DNA of 48,995 nucleotides from Bacillota bacterium (GCA_023393235.1 JAEWMH010000056.1:1-48995), one strand, 5' to 3'. Shown: positions 8,219-16,620, numbered from the stretch's first letter. The notes: a model not told the origin generated them from the sequence alone. Translations and numbers: made by a program.

Positions 8219-9040
8219 GTGCAAAAAATCGAGGTTTTGTTGGCAGATGACAATCGGGAGTTTACAGCGTTATTATCGGAATTTATCAATGACCAGCAAG
8301 ATATGAATGTATCCGGAATTGCTTATAACGGCAACGACGTGCTGCGTCTCATTGAAGAGGGACGGGTCCCTGATGTGCTGATTCTTGATATTATTATGCC
8401 TCATCTTGACGGCCTGGGCGTTCTGGAGAAGCTCCGGGAGATGAACGTTAACCCGCAGCCCAAAATCATTATGCTCACTGCTTTCGGCCAAGAGAGCATT
8501 ACTCAGAAGGCAGTCCAGTTGGGGGCATCCTATTATATCCTGAAGCCCTTCGATATGGAGGTTCTGACCAACCGCATCCGCCAGCTTATCTCCCCCAATC
8601 CGATTACAGCTAACTCGATGATGGGAAGCGGTGTGTCGTCCTCCGTAATCCAGCATAAGGCCAACGTGGTACCGATGAACAAATCCCGTAACCTGGATGC
8701 GAATATTACCAGCATTATTCATGAAATTGGCGTTCCCGCTCATATTAAGGGTTATCAGTACCTGCGTGAGGCGATCACCATGGTATACAATAACATCGAA
8801 ATTCTCGGGGCCATTACCAAAACCCTTTATCCTGCAATTGCCGAACGCTTCAAGACTACACCGAGCCGTGTAGAGCGGGCCATCCGCCATGCCATTGAGG
8901 TAGCTTGGACCCGCGGCAATATTGACAGCATCAGCCACCTGTTCGGGTACACTGTTAATATTTCCAAAGCCAAACCCACCAATTCCGAATTCATCGCTAT
9001 GGTGGCCGACAAGCTCAGAATTGAGCATAAGGTGTCCTGA
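8219..9040 (+). CDS. spo0A: Master regulator of sporulation Spo0A
   Basis: The phosphorelay output response regulator, which controls entry into sporulation and stationary-phase genes. 273 aa: a receiver domain (1-~125) with acidic pocket ADDN, phospho-acceptor Asp57 in VLILDIIMP, and the conserved KPF lysine; then a linker and the C-terminal Spo0A DNA-binding domain with the recognition region TPSRVERAIRHAIEVAWTRG. The start is GTG at 8219 with GGAGGA 8 nt upstream, aligning with the Bacillus N-terminus; a TTG at 8198 lies before the RBS and is rejected. Expression is inferred to depend on the sigma-H promoter and 0A boxes upstream. Confidence 0.98.
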   Translation: MQKIEVLLADDNREFTALLSEFINDQQDMNVSGIAYNGNDVLRLIEEGRVPDVLILDIIMPHLDGLGVLEKLREMNVNPQPKIIMLTAFGQESITQKAVQLGASYYILKPFDMEVLTNRIRQLISPNPITANSMMGSGVSSSVIQHKANVVPMNKSRNLDANITSIIHEIGVPAHIKGYQYLREAITMVYNNIEILGAITKTLYPAIAERFKTTPSRVERAIRHAIEVAWTRGNIDSISHLFGYTVNISKAKPTNSEFIAMVADKLRIEHKVS

Positions 9041-9071
9041 GAGGAAGAGGACTAAACCATTAAGCCTAAGG

Positions 9072-9119
9072 CCGCTTGTTTATTGGGTTGTCTGTTAATC
9101 CAATGAACAGGCGGTTTTC
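9072..9119 (+). terminator. Intrinsic terminator of spo0A
   Basis: A 15-bp stem with two G-T pairs, CCGCTTGTTTATTGG (9072-9086) against CCAATGAACAGGCGG (9100-9114), a 13-nt loop and TTTTCT. Confidence 0.85.
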
Positions 9120-9157
9120 TATATTCGAATGTGATTCTAAACAAGGAGAAACCCTCA

Positions 9158-10096
9158 ATGTCCCAAACGCTCGCCAATCTAATTATAAACAGGCAGACCG
9201 GCATTCTGACCTACGGTATGACACCGCCCAAATTGGACACACCGGAGGAAAAGCTGAGCACCATTGCCCGTACACAGCATGAACGGATCGCCTCTCTCCC
9301 TATTGACGGTCTTATTCTTTATGATGTTCAGGAGGAAGACAGCAGAGAAGGAGACAGGCCTTTTCCTTATCTGGAAGCAATGGACCCTGGATATTACCGC
9401 AATACATACTTGAACAACCTGCAAACGCCATCCATTCTGTACAGAAGTGCCGGAAAATATCATCCCGCCGAGCTGGAGAGCTGGATGGCCGCGCAGCCGG
9501 AGGGGGCATGTGCCGTATTTGTAGGTGCCTCCTCCAGTACCCAGCCGGTGAAAACAGCTCTTCCCCAGGCGTTTGAAATCGGGAACCGTTATCCTCACCT
9601 CTTGATGGGGGGAGTTATGATTCCGGAGCGCCATATGAATACGAGGGATGAACATCTGCGGGTGATCCGGAAGATGGAAAGCGGCTGCCGCTTTTTCGTT
9701 TCGCAAGCCATTTATAATGTGGAAGCCTCCAAGGATTTTTTGTCGGACTATTATTACGCCTGCCAGGAGCAGGAGCTGGAAATGGTGCCGATTCTGTTCA
9801 ATTTTGCTCCCTGCGGTTCATTAAAAACCCTTGAATTTATCAAGTGGCTGGGTATCAGCCTTCCCCGCTGGCTGGAGCAGGATTTAATCCATTCCCATGA
9901 CATTCTGGATAAATCCATCACCCTGGTGCGCAAAATTATGGATGAGCTGATGGATTTTGCGTTGGAGAAAGGAATTCCCGTAGGCTGCAGTGTGGAGAGT
10001 GTGTCTACCAGAAAGGTGGAAATCGAGGCTGCGCTCCAACTGCTTCGGGATATCCGTGGAGATATGGATAAGAAGCTTGGAGCCAGCGGTATATGA
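9158..10096 (+). CDS. Methylenetetrahydrofolate-reductase-like protein
   Basis: 312 aa resembling the MTHFR / FAD-linked oxidoreductase TIM-barrel superfamily. The clues are IDGLILYDVQEE near the start, GGVMIPERH, the MetF-like KMESGCRFFVSQAIYN (ligand-loop position), and EMVPILFNFAPCGS followed by GCSVESVSTRKVEIEAALQLL. These correspond in order to strands of the MetF barrel. Whether it reduces methylene-THF or another substrate cannot be read from the sequence. ATG 9158 follows AAGGAG with 9-nt spacing. It is flanked by two terminators, so it is probably a monocistronic gene between spo0A and the Rrf2 operon. Confidence 0.7.
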   Translation: MSQTLANLIINRQTGILTYGMTPPKLDTPEEKLSTIARTQHERIASLPIDGLILYDVQEEDSREGDRPFPYLEAMDPGYYRNTYLNNLQTPSILYRSAGKYHPAELESWMAAQPEGACAVFVGASSSTQPVKTALPQAFEIGNRYPHLLMGGVMIPERHMNTRDEHLRVIRKMESGCRFFVSQAIYNVEASKDFLSDYYYACQEQELEMVPILFNFAPCGSLKTLEFIKWLGISLPRWLEQDLIHSHDILDKSITLVRKIMDELMDFALEKGIPVGCSVESVSTRKVEIEAALQLLRDIRGDMDKKLGASGI

Positions 10097-10104
10097 TGAT
10101 GTCT

Positions 10105-10131
10105 CCGGGGGCGTGCGGCTCCCGGTTTTTG
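10105..10131 (+). terminator. Intrinsic terminator
   Basis: An 8-bp stem CCGGGGGC / GCTCCCGG (one G-T pair) with loop GTGCG, then TTTTTG. It ends the MTHFR-like gene. Confidence 0.75.
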
Positions 10132-10215
10132 TGTTTACGGCGGTATTTCAGGGTAAAGCAATGTAGAGGCTGATAATTCATAAACGGCAGGGGAAGCTAA
10201 GGATGGCTGGTTCAT

Positions 10216-10244
10216 TTGACACGCGAAACTGTAAATAATATAAT
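10216..10244 (+). promoter_or_regulatory. Perfect consensus sigma-A promoter of the Rrf2-trx operon
   Basis: TTGACA (10216-10221), 17-nt spacer, TATAAT (10239-10244): exact consensus at both hexamers. It lies 25 nt upstream of the ATG. Such a strong promoter implies that repression sets the output. Confidence 0.92.
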
Positions 10245-10250
10245 TACAGT
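10228..10250 (+). promoter_or_regulatory. Putative Rrf2-family operator
   Basis: Inverted repeat ACTGTAA - 9 nt - TTACAGT overlapping the -10 and the transcription start. The AT-rich dyad and location fit autorepression by the Rrf2 protein encoded directly downstream (inferred). Confidence 0.7.
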
Positions 10251-10269
10251 ATATCGGAGGTGTCCTGAC

Positions 10270-10746
10270 ATGAACAGCGATTTCTCCATTGCCGTACACA
10301 GCCTGGTATTGCTGGCCCACCGGTCGGATCATATGGCCACCAGTGAGATGATTGCAAACAATGTCTGCACCAATCCGGCCCGGGTACGCAAGGTGATGAG
10401 TCTTTTGCGGAACCACGGCTTTGTGGCAACCAAGGAAGGAACCGGCGGCGGCTATATGCTGGATTGTGACCCGGAGACTACCCACCTGGGGCAGATCTAT
10501 ACAGTTGTATGTGCAGGGACTCTGAAGCCCAGTTGGTGCTCGGGAGATCCTGACAACGGCTGTATGATCGCATCCAATGTCCAGTCGGTGATGGACGGTC
10601 TTTTTCATGAGGCCGAGGACCACCTGGAGCGGTACTGGAGGAAGTGGACCATTGCCGCGGTGCTAGAACAAATTTGCAGCCTGCATGAAGAGAAATGTGA
10701 CGGTACCCCCAAATTAGAAAAAGGAGTGTTTGAACATGGCGGTTAA
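10270..10746 (+). CDS. Rrf2-family transcriptional regulator, probable redox sensor
   Basis: 158 aa. The N-terminal winged helix (MNSDFSIAVHSLVLLAH, then SEMIANNVCTNPARVRKVMSLLRNHGFV and the glycine-rich wing GTGGGYML) is typical of Rrf2 proteins. Cysteines are at 33, 66, 81, 90 and 98. The C81-x8-C90-x7-C98 set does not match the IscR cluster spacing. Cys33 plus Cys98 sit where the disulfide-forming pair of staphylococcal HypR (33/99) sits, so thiol-disulfide sensing is the better hypothesis. ATG 10270 follows CGGAGGTG. The 3' end overlaps trxA by 11 nt, so the regulator controls thioredoxin and nitroreductase. Confidence 0.9.
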   Translation: MNSDFSIAVHSLVLLAHRSDHMATSEMIANNVCTNPARVRKVMSLLRNHGFVATKEGTGGGYMLDCDPETTHLGQIYTVVCAGTLKPSWCSGDPDNGCMIASNVQSVMDGLFHEAEDHLERYWRKWTIAAVLEQICSLHEEKCDGTPKLEKGVFEHGG

Positions 10747-11053
10747 ACATATTACTGATGCAACGTTCCAATCGGAAGTCGGGCAAGACGGTTTGGTTTT
10801 GGTGGATTTCTGGGCACCGTGGTGCGGACCCTGCCGGATGATCGCACCTGTTCTGGATGAACTGGCTGCCAACCCTGCAGTGAAGGCTACTGTAGCAAAA
10901 ACCAACGTGGATGAAAATCCGGAAACAGCTGGCAAGTTCGGAGTCATGAGCATTCCGACCCTGATTCTGTTCAAAAACGGAACACCGGTTGACAAGGTAG
11001 TGGGTGTACAATCGCTGGCTTCCCTGGAAGCCCTTATCGAAAAACACGCGTAA
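10736..11053 (+). CDS. trxA: Thioredoxin
   Basis: 105 aa, full thioredoxin length. The active site is FWAPWCGPC (Trp29-Cys30-Gly-Pro-Cys33), and cis-proline is in SIPTLILF. It reduces protein disulfides in the cytosol using thioredoxin reductase. ATG 10736 has AAGGAG 9 nt upstream and lies within the end of the Rrf2 gene, showing translational coupling. It may be an additional, stress-inducible thioredoxin rather than the housekeeping one (inferred from the dedicated regulator). Confidence 0.96.
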   Translation: MAVKHITDATFQSEVGQDGLVLVDFWAPWCGPCRMIAPVLDELAANPAVKATVAKTNVDENPETAGKFGVMSIPTLILFKNGTPVDKVVGVQSLASLEALIEKHA

Positions 11054-11085
11054 TCATCGGATATGAGGAGAAAGGGGCATTCTTT

Positions 11086-11739
11086 ATGACCCAATTGCAG
11101 CAAGACGCAGGTGCTGCCTTCACCCGGATGATTCTCGACCGGCATTCCGTACGCCGCTACAAAAAGGGAGCCATAATTCCTGAGGCGGACCTGCGGCAGA
11201 TTTTGGAGATTGCCCATTTTGCCCCATCTGCATGGAATCTACAGCACTGGAAGCTGGCGGTGATACAGGAGCAAGCGGACAAAGAGACGCTTTTTCCCAT
11301 TGCCAACAGCCAGAAGCAGATTCTGGACAGTGCCGTGACGGTAGCGGTGTTGGGGGATCTTCAGGCGAATCTGAACGCCAAAACGGTTTACACGCAGCTT
11401 GCTGAAGCTGGAGGAATGTCCAACGAGTTGGCAACCCGCCAGATCGCCAACATCAACCATGTGTATGATACCAGAGGCGAGCAATTCGGCCGGGACCATG
11501 CCATGTTGAATGCAGGGCTGATCTCCATGCAGCTTATGCTGGCTGCCAAAGCGTTAGGATACGATTCTGTACCGATGACTGGCTTTGATGCCGCGGCCTT
11601 TTCCCATGCCTTTAACATTGATGCCCGGTATGTACCGGCGATGTTGATTTCCATCGGGATTGCGGATGAGCCGCCCCATCAGTCACCCAGGCTGCCGCTG
11701 GAGAAGCTTATCTACCCGATTTCAACACCCTTGGAATAG
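11086..11739 (+). CDS. Nitroreductase-family FMN oxidoreductase
   Basis: 217 aa NAD(P)H-dependent flavoprotein of the nitroreductase fold. The FMN-binding signature RHSVRRYKKG is at residues ~18-27, then FAPSAWNLQHWKLAVI. The central helix GLISMQLMLAAKALGYDSVPMTGFD and the C-terminal ISIGIADEPP are also typical. Substrate unknown (quinones, nitro compounds). It is the third gene of the Rrf2-trxA operon, 32 nt after trxA, with GAGGAGAAAGGGG upstream of the ATG. With a thiol sensor and thioredoxin, a role in electrophile or disulfide stress is a reasonable inference. Confidence 0.92.
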   Translation: MTQLQQDAGAAFTRMILDRHSVRRYKKGAIIPEADLRQILEIAHFAPSAWNLQHWKLAVIQEQADKETLFPIANSQKQILDSAVTVAVLGDLQANLNAKTVYTQLAEAGGMSNELATRQIANINHVYDTRGEQFGRDHAMLNAGLISMQLMLAAKALGYDSVPMTGFDAAAFSHAFNIDARYVPAMLISIGIADEPPHQSPRLPLEKLIYPISTPLE

Positions 11740-11746
11740 AAAAGAG

Positions 11747-11781
11747 AGCGGCGGACACGTATGAGCGTGCCGCCGCTTTTG
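11747..11781. terminator. Bidirectional terminator between convergent genes
   Basis: AGCGGCGG (11747-11754) pairs with CCGCCGCT (11770-11777), continued by CACG/CGTG across a one-base bulge. A short T-run follows on the plus strand and a pyrimidine-rich CTCTCTTTTCT on the minus strand. Confidence 0.65.
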
Positions 11782-11822
11782 CTGTGTCCAGGGATTTGTT
11801 ACACATCCACGCTGGAAGAGAG

Positions 11823-12107
11823 TTAATATTGGCGGGAGCTGGAAATGGCATCCTCCAGCTCCTGAAGATTTTGCAGTACCTGCTGCTCCTGGGAGTTGTT
11901 TGCTTCCGCCATCAGCTGGGTTTTGGCCTCAGCCGCCCGGCGCTCTGCTTGCTCCAGCTTGGCCCATGCGTGACGGCGGTCCTCCGGATCGGCGGAGGCT
12001 TGGGCTTTAGCCGCCTCCTCCCGGGCTTGATTCAGCTCGTGTATGGCTTCGTTTACACTTGTGAGTACATGCTCCAGCCGTTGCTGGTGCTGAAGATATT
12101 CGGTCAT
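11823..12107 (-). CDS. Small coiled-coil protein of unknown function
   Basis: 94 aa, not recognised. Almost entirely helical and charged, with heptad-like Leu/Ala spacing (LEHVLTSVNEAIHELNQAREEAAKAQ and LEQAERRAAEAKTQLMAEAN), so probably one long coiled coil. No signal peptide or membrane segment. The ATG at 12107 has AAGGAGG upstream on the minus strand; the frame is open further but without RBS. It lies just downstream of hydF on the same strand, with a 93-nt gap, and may be read through from it. Confidence 0.75.
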   Translation of the reverse strand: MTEYLQHQQRLEHVLTSVNEAIHELNQAREEAAKAQASADPEDRRHAWAKLEQAERRAAEAKTQLMAEANNSQEQQVLQNLQELEDAISSSRQY

Positions 12108-12200
12108 GAATGGTCTCCTCCTTATGGGACGAATGCGCAAAGCACATGTTTAGGATGCCATAACTGCAGATGCGGCATTCTTCCCTTAAGAAAGTATTAA

Positions 12201-13433
12201 TCAGGCTTCATCCCATTCCAACCGGGCTAAAGGAAACATATCGATGGCGCGCGGGAAAATTCCCTGTACATACGCTATCAGCACCCCGTAATTGACAATG
12301 GGGACGCCGGCATCCACCGCCTGGGCAATTCTATGCAGCATGGACCGCCGATTCAGCATACAGGAGCCGCAATGGACGATCAGCGAATAATCGGTGATAT
12401 TGCCCGGGAAGGTATAGCCGCTGGCATGTTCAAAATGCAGCTCCTTGCCCGTATTCTGGCGGATCCAGCGGGGAATTTTGACCCGGCCGATATCGTCGGA
12501 TTGCTGGTGATGGGTGCAGGCCTCGGCCACCAGAATCTTATCCCCGTCCTGGAGCTTCTCCAGCGCACGGGCGCCGCGGACCAGCTCCGCCAGATCCCCC
12601 TTGTGCCGGGCGAATAAAATGGAAAACGAGGTGAGGGGAACATCCTTGGGCGTATCCGCCGCAACCTTGAGGAACGCTTGGGAATCAGTGATCACCAGTG
12701 CGGGTTTGGTTCCGAGGCGGTCCAGAGTTTCCTTTAATTCATATTCCTTGGTTACCACCGCAATGGCATCCGCCTCCAGAATGTCCCGGATGGTCTGCTG
12801 CTGGGGAAGAATCAGCCTGCCCTTGGGAGCCGCCTTATCGATTGGTGTAACCAAAACCACAAAATCTCCAGGACGCACCAGATCGCCCACAATCTTGAAC
12901 TTGTCCTCATCGTCGGGCACCGCTTCGCCCATGGCCTTGCGCAGCTCATTGATGCCCTTGCCGCTGGCAGCAGAGACGGCGTAAACCGCAAGCTCAAGCC
13001 TTTCCCGCATTTCCTTCAGAAGCGGCTCCGAACCGGCCTCCAGATCGATTTTATTCAAAACGCCCAATGAAGGAATTTTCTTCTGGCGCAGATATGCCGC
13101 TAAGGATATGTCAAAATCGCTTAAGCCTTCCTCCGCATCCACCACCAGAAGAGCCAGATCGGTTTTTTCCACCACTTCCAGCGTTTTGCGCTTCCGGAGC
13201 TCGCCGAGCTCTCCTTCATCGTCAAGTCCTGCCGTGTCAATAAAGACCACAGGGCCCAGCGGCAGCAGCTCCATGGATTTATACACAGGATCGGTGGTGG
13301 TACCCTTCACAGGCGAAACCACGGCGGTTTCCTGCTTGGTGATCGCATTGATCAAGCTGGACTTTCCCGCATTCCGCTTGCCGAACAGGGCGATGTGGAT
13401 GCGGTTGGACCGGGGGGTTGAGTTCATGCTCAT
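12201..13433 (-). CDS. hydF: [FeFe]-hydrogenase maturation GTPase HydF
   Basis: HydF is the GTPase scaffold on which the 2Fe subcluster of the H-cluster is assembled before transfer to hydrogenase. 410 aa with three parts: an N-terminal Era/TrmE-like GTPase with P-loop GKRNAGKS (18-25), DTAGLDD and NKID; a dimerisation domain; and a C-terminal cluster-binding domain. The iron-sulfur ligands are visible as C306-T-H308 and H354-C355-x-x-C358. It begins 16 nt after the aspartase-like gene, so they form an operon. HydE and HydG, the radical-SAM partners, and a hydrogenase are not in this window and must be elsewhere or absent. Confidence 0.93.
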   Translation of the reverse strand: MSMNSTPRSNRIHIALFGKRNAGKSSLINAITKQETAVVSPVKGTTTDPVYKSMELLPLGPVVFIDTAGLDDEGELGELRKRKTLEVVEKTDLALLVVDAEEGLSDFDISLAAYLRQKKIPSLGVLNKIDLEAGSEPLLKEMRERLELAVYAVSAASGKGINELRKAMGEAVPDDEDKFKIVGDLVRPGDFVVLVTPIDKAAPKGRLILPQQQTIRDILEADAIAVVTKEYELKETLDRLGTKPALVITDSQAFLKVAADTPKDVPLTSFSILFARHKGDLAELVRGARALEKLQDGDKILVAEACTHHQQSDDIGRVKIPRWIRQNTGKELHFEHASGYTFPGNITDYSLIVHCGSCMLNRRSMLHRIAQAVDAGVPIVNYGVLIAYVQGIFPRAIDMFPLARLEWDEA

Positions 13434-13449
13434 GATCCGGCTTCCCCTT

Positions 13450-14862
13450 TCATTTGCCCGGAATTCCGGGTTTGGTAATTTGGCGCGGGCTCAGGACCCG
13501 CTCTGCCTCCTGGGCGGTCATCAAACCTTCCCGGATGAGGGCTTTCCGAACGGAAATGCCCTCGTTCTGTGCTTGTTTGGCGATGTGCGCCGCGGCTTCA
13601 TAGCCGATATAATCCACCAGCGCCGTCGCCAAGGCAGAGGACATCTCTACCCGCGCAGCGGATTTATCGGCGTTCGCTTCCAGCCCGCGGATACACTTTT
13701 CCTCGAAAAGGGTCACAGCGCTTGTAAGCACTTCCAGAGATTCCAGAAGCGATTCCGCAATCAGAGGCGAGAAGGCGTTCAGCTCCAATTGCCCGCTCAT
13801 GGCAGCCAGCGTGATGGCTGTATCATTAGCAATGACCCGCATGGCAGTTTGACCTGTCATTTCGGCCATGACCGGGTTAACCTTGCCCGGCATAATGGAG
13901 GAGCCGGCCTGTACGGCGGGCAGCTTCAGCTCACCCAGGCCCCCGGCGGGACCGGAGGCCAAGAGCCGCAGATCGCCTGATATTTTCAATAGATTAACTG
14001 CGGCGGCTTTCAGCAAACCGGACACTTCCACGAACACGTCCATGTTCTGGGTAGGGTCCATGGGGAACTCGCTGCGGGCCAGTCCCAACCCCGAGAGCTC
14101 CTGAAGAAGCTCGGTCACGGTAAAGGTGTACTTCAGAGGCGCATTCAGCCCCGTCCCGATGGCAGTTCCGCCGATATTCACCTCCCGCAGCCGCTCCTCT
14201 ACCTTGTAGAGCCGCCAGCGGTCCCGGGCCACTGCCTTGGCGTAAGCGCCGAAGCCTTGTCCGGTGGTCATCGGCAGAGCGTCCATCAATTGCGTCCGTC
14301 CTAACCGAAGCACGTTGGCGAAGGCCTCCTCCTTTTCCTGCAGCGCTTCCTGGAGAGAGGCAAAAGCATTGGCCAAGGGACGCAGCAGGCGGATGGCTGC
14401 GATGCGCAGAGCGGTAGGATACACGTCGTTGGTGGATTGGCCGAGGTTCACGTGGTCTAAAGGATGGACCCGATGGTATTCTCCGGGTTTTCCGCCCAGC
14501 CGGAGGATGGCCAGGTTGGCCAGCACCTCGTTCACATTCATGTTGGTGGAGGTGCCTGCTCCGCCCTGGAGGGCGTCAACGGGAAAAGCGCTTTTGTAAT
14601 CGCCGGACAGCACTTGGCTGCAGGCATAAAGGATGGCATCAGCTATTTCAGCCGGCAGAAGGCCCAGACGTTTATTGGTCATAGCCGCAGCTTGTTTAAC
14701 CAAAACCATGGCGGCGATCAGACGGTGGTTCACCGCCCTGCCGCTGACAGGGAAGTTGTCCATAGCCCGCCGGGTATGGATGCCGTATAAGGCGTCCGCC
14801 GGAAGGGTCAGGGAGCCCAACAGGTCGGTTTCGGTGCGGAATTCCGGATTGGCGGTCAGCAT
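13450..14862 (-). CDS. aspA: Aspartate ammonia-lyase (aspartase/fumarase superfamily)
   Basis: 470 aa, full length for aspartase/class II fumarase. The superfamily signature GSSIMPGKVNPV is at about residues 316-327. The upstream regions GGAGTSTNMNVNEVLAN and GQSTNDVYPTALRIA are also as in aspartases; the reaction is aspartate to fumarate plus ammonia. The ATG has AGGAG 8 nt upstream. It is transcribed with hydF. In many anaerobic Bacillota an aspartase-like gene sits among the hyd maturation genes, so a link to H-cluster assembly (ammonia supply) rather than general aspartate catabolism is plausible. Strict substrate specificity is not proven. Confidence 0.88.
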   Translation of the reverse strand: MLTANPEFRTETDLLGSLTLPADALYGIHTRRAMDNFPVSGRAVNHRLIAAMVLVKQAAAMTNKRLGLLPAEIADAILYACSQVLSGDYKSAFPVDALQGGAGTSTNMNVNEVLANLAILRLGGKPGEYHRVHPLDHVNLGQSTNDVYPTALRIAAIRLLRPLANAFASLQEALQEKEEAFANVLRLGRTQLMDALPMTTGQGFGAYAKAVARDRWRLYKVEERLREVNIGGTAIGTGLNAPLKYTFTVTELLQELSGLGLARSEFPMDPTQNMDVFVEVSGLLKAAAVNLLKISGDLRLLASGPAGGLGELKLPAVQAGSSIMPGKVNPVMAEMTGQTAMRVIANDTAITLAAMSGQLELNAFSPLIAESLLESLEVLTSAVTLFEEKCIRGLEANADKSAARVEMSSALATALVDYIGYEAAAHIAKQAQNEGISVRKALIREGLMTAQEAERVLSPRQITKPGIPGK

Positions 14863-15001
14863 GGGACCACTCCTATCGCATCAAAAAATAAAGGTTGATT
14901 GCTTCTATCATACCAGACATCGGGGTCCGGGAGTGAGAGCTGCTATAAGGTTATTTTATACCAGAAATCCCCTTGAAAAAAAGAATAAAATGAGGCGGAG
15001 T

Positions 15002-15029
15002 TTGCTTACAATTCCCAATAGTGTATGCT
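15002..15029 (+). promoter_or_regulatory. Probable promoter of lpdV
   Basis: TTGCTT (15002-15007), 16-nt spacer, TATGCT (15024-15029), 33 nt before the start of the E3 gene. The spacing is one short of optimum. Confidence 0.45.
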
Positions 15030-15062
15030 TAGGTGATGATTAATTTTCTGGAGGGACCGCGA

Positions 15063-16484
15063 ATGACAAAGCAATATGATGTGGTGGTGCTGGGAGGCGG
15101 CACAGGCGGATATGTGGCGGCGATCCGGGCAGCCCAGCTGGGCAAATCCGTTGCCATTGTGGAGCGGGACAAGCTGGGAGGAACCTGTCTGCACCGGGGG
15201 TGTATCCCCACCAAGGCGCTGCTTCGCAGTGCGGAGCTGGCCCATGCCATGCGGGAATCCGAAAGCTTCGGCATAACCGCCGGCAGCGTGTCTGTTCATT
15301 TTCCCAAGGTGCTGGAGCGTAAACAGAACATTGTGGACCAGCTGCATAAGGGTGTTCAATTTTTGATGAAAAAAAACAAAATCGACGTTTACACCGGCAA
15401 CGGCAGGGTTATCGGACCTTCTATTTTTTCGCCGCGCAGCGGTGCGGTGGCTGTAGAGCTGCCTGACGGGGAAACGGAGAATCTGGTGCCGGCGCAGCTG
15501 ATTCTGGCTACCGGCTCCCGTCCGCGCCAGCTGCCGGGGCTCGAAACAGACGGGGAGCTTATCTTGAACAGTGATCATGCCCTCCAAATGGAAACCCTGC
15601 CGCGTACGATACTGATTATCGGGGGCGGCGTCATTGGTGTGGAATGGGCCTCCCTTCTCCATGACTTCGGTGTGGAGGTCACCATTGTGGAATATGGCCC
15701 GCGGCTTGTCCCCTATGAGGATGCTGACGTTTCTAAGGAGTTGGAGCGGCTCTTCAAAAAGCGCGGCATCAAGGTCATAACCGGCGCCCAGGTGCTGGCA
15801 GAAACCGTCGTGAAGGATGGACAAGGGGTAACCTTGAAGGCAGAGCGGAACGGGGAGATGCTGGAGCTCGGCTGTGAGCGTGTCCTGGTGAGTGTGGGAC
15901 GGCAGGCTAATGTGGAAGGGCTGGGGCTGGAGAATACCGATGTGAAGGTAGAGCGGGGTGTCATCCGGGTCAATGAGTGGATGCAGACCGCAGAATCCCA
16001 TATTTACGCCATCGGCGATGTAATCGGAGGCATGCAGCTTGCCCATGCGGCCAGCCATGAAGGGATTTTGGCGGTGGAGCATTTTGCCGGGATGAAGCCT
16101 GCGGGTTATGCCGACCACCTGATTCCCCGCTGTGTGTATGGGCGTCCGGAGATTGCCAGCGTAGGCTGGACGGAGGTACAGGCTATGGAGAAGGGGTATG
16201 CAGTCAAAACGGGCAAATTCAGCTTCAAGGCCTTGGGCAAGGCGCTGGTTCACGGGGATGCGGACGGTTTCGTGAAGGTTGTAGCCGACAAGGAGTCGGG
16301 GGATATCCTCGGGGTGCATATGATCGGCGCCCAAGTAACGGATTTGATCTCCGAGGCTGCCCTGGCACAGCTCTTGAACGCCACTCCCTGGGAGGTCGGC
16401 TCTGTCATCCATCCCCATCCTACCATGTCCGAGGCTTTGGCCGAAGCCATGCTTGCTGTGGACGGAAGAATGATTAACGCTTAA
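15063..16484 (+). CDS. lpdV: Dihydrolipoamide dehydrogenase (E3) of the branched-chain complex
   Basis: A 473-aa FAD-disulfide oxidoreductase that reoxidises the dihydrolipoyl arm of the E2 subunit with NAD+. Evidence: FAD-binding VVLGGGTGGYVAAI at the N-terminus, redox-active Cys42 and Cys47 in GGTCLHRGCIPTK, the NAD-binding IIGGGVIGVEWASLLHDFG, YAIGDV, and the C-terminal dimer catalytic VIHPHPTMSEALAEA. The start ATG 15063 follows CTGGAGGG; an upstream in-frame ATG (15033) lies within the promoter-proximal leader. It is the first gene of the branched-chain 2-oxo acid dehydrogenase cluster; the pyruvate dehydrogenase cluster has its own E3. Confidence 0.95.
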   Translation: MTKQYDVVVLGGGTGGYVAAIRAAQLGKSVAIVERDKLGGTCLHRGCIPTKALLRSAELAHAMRESESFGITAGSVSVHFPKVLERKQNIVDQLHKGVQFLMKKNKIDVYTGNGRVIGPSIFSPRSGAVAVELPDGETENLVPAQLILATGSRPRQLPGLETDGELILNSDHALQMETLPRTILIIGGGVIGVEWASLLHDFGVEVTIVEYGPRLVPYEDADVSKELERLFKKRGIKVITGAQVLAETVVKDGQGVTLKAERNGEMLELGCERVLVSVGRQANVEGLGLENTDVKVERGVIRVNEWMQTAESHIYAIGDVIGGMQLAHAASHEGILAVEHFAGMKPAGYADHLIPRCVYGRPEIASVGWTEVQAMEKGYAVKTGKFSFKALGKALVHGDADGFVKVVADKESGDILGVHMIGAQVTDLISEAALAQLLNATPWEVGSVIHPHPTMSEALAEAMLAVDGRMINA

Positions 16485-16501
16485 CGCTCAACAGGACCTG
16501 A

Positions 16502-16530
16502 TTGTAATCCTCCTTGAAAAAAGCTATAAT
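16502..16530 (+). promoter_or_regulatory. Probable sigma-A promoter of bkdAA
   Basis: TTGTAA, 17-nt spacer, TATAAT. It lies in the lpdV-bkdAA gap about 90 nt before the E1 alpha ATG, so the E1-E2 genes can be made independently of E3. A small hairpin AGGCT/AGCCT follows in the leader at 16579-16596. Confidence 0.65.
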
Positions 16531-16620
16531 AGCCATAAGCCCAAGTCTTAGTACCAGGTATTAAAATGGGGTAAATGACAGGCTGGGATCAAGCCTATTT
16601 TGTGAGGAGGAATTCTCCTG

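Noticed and set aside
15006..16418. 470-codon open frame on the minus strand opposite lpdV
   Set aside because: No recognisable domain, no RBS, and full overlap with a certain E3 gene.
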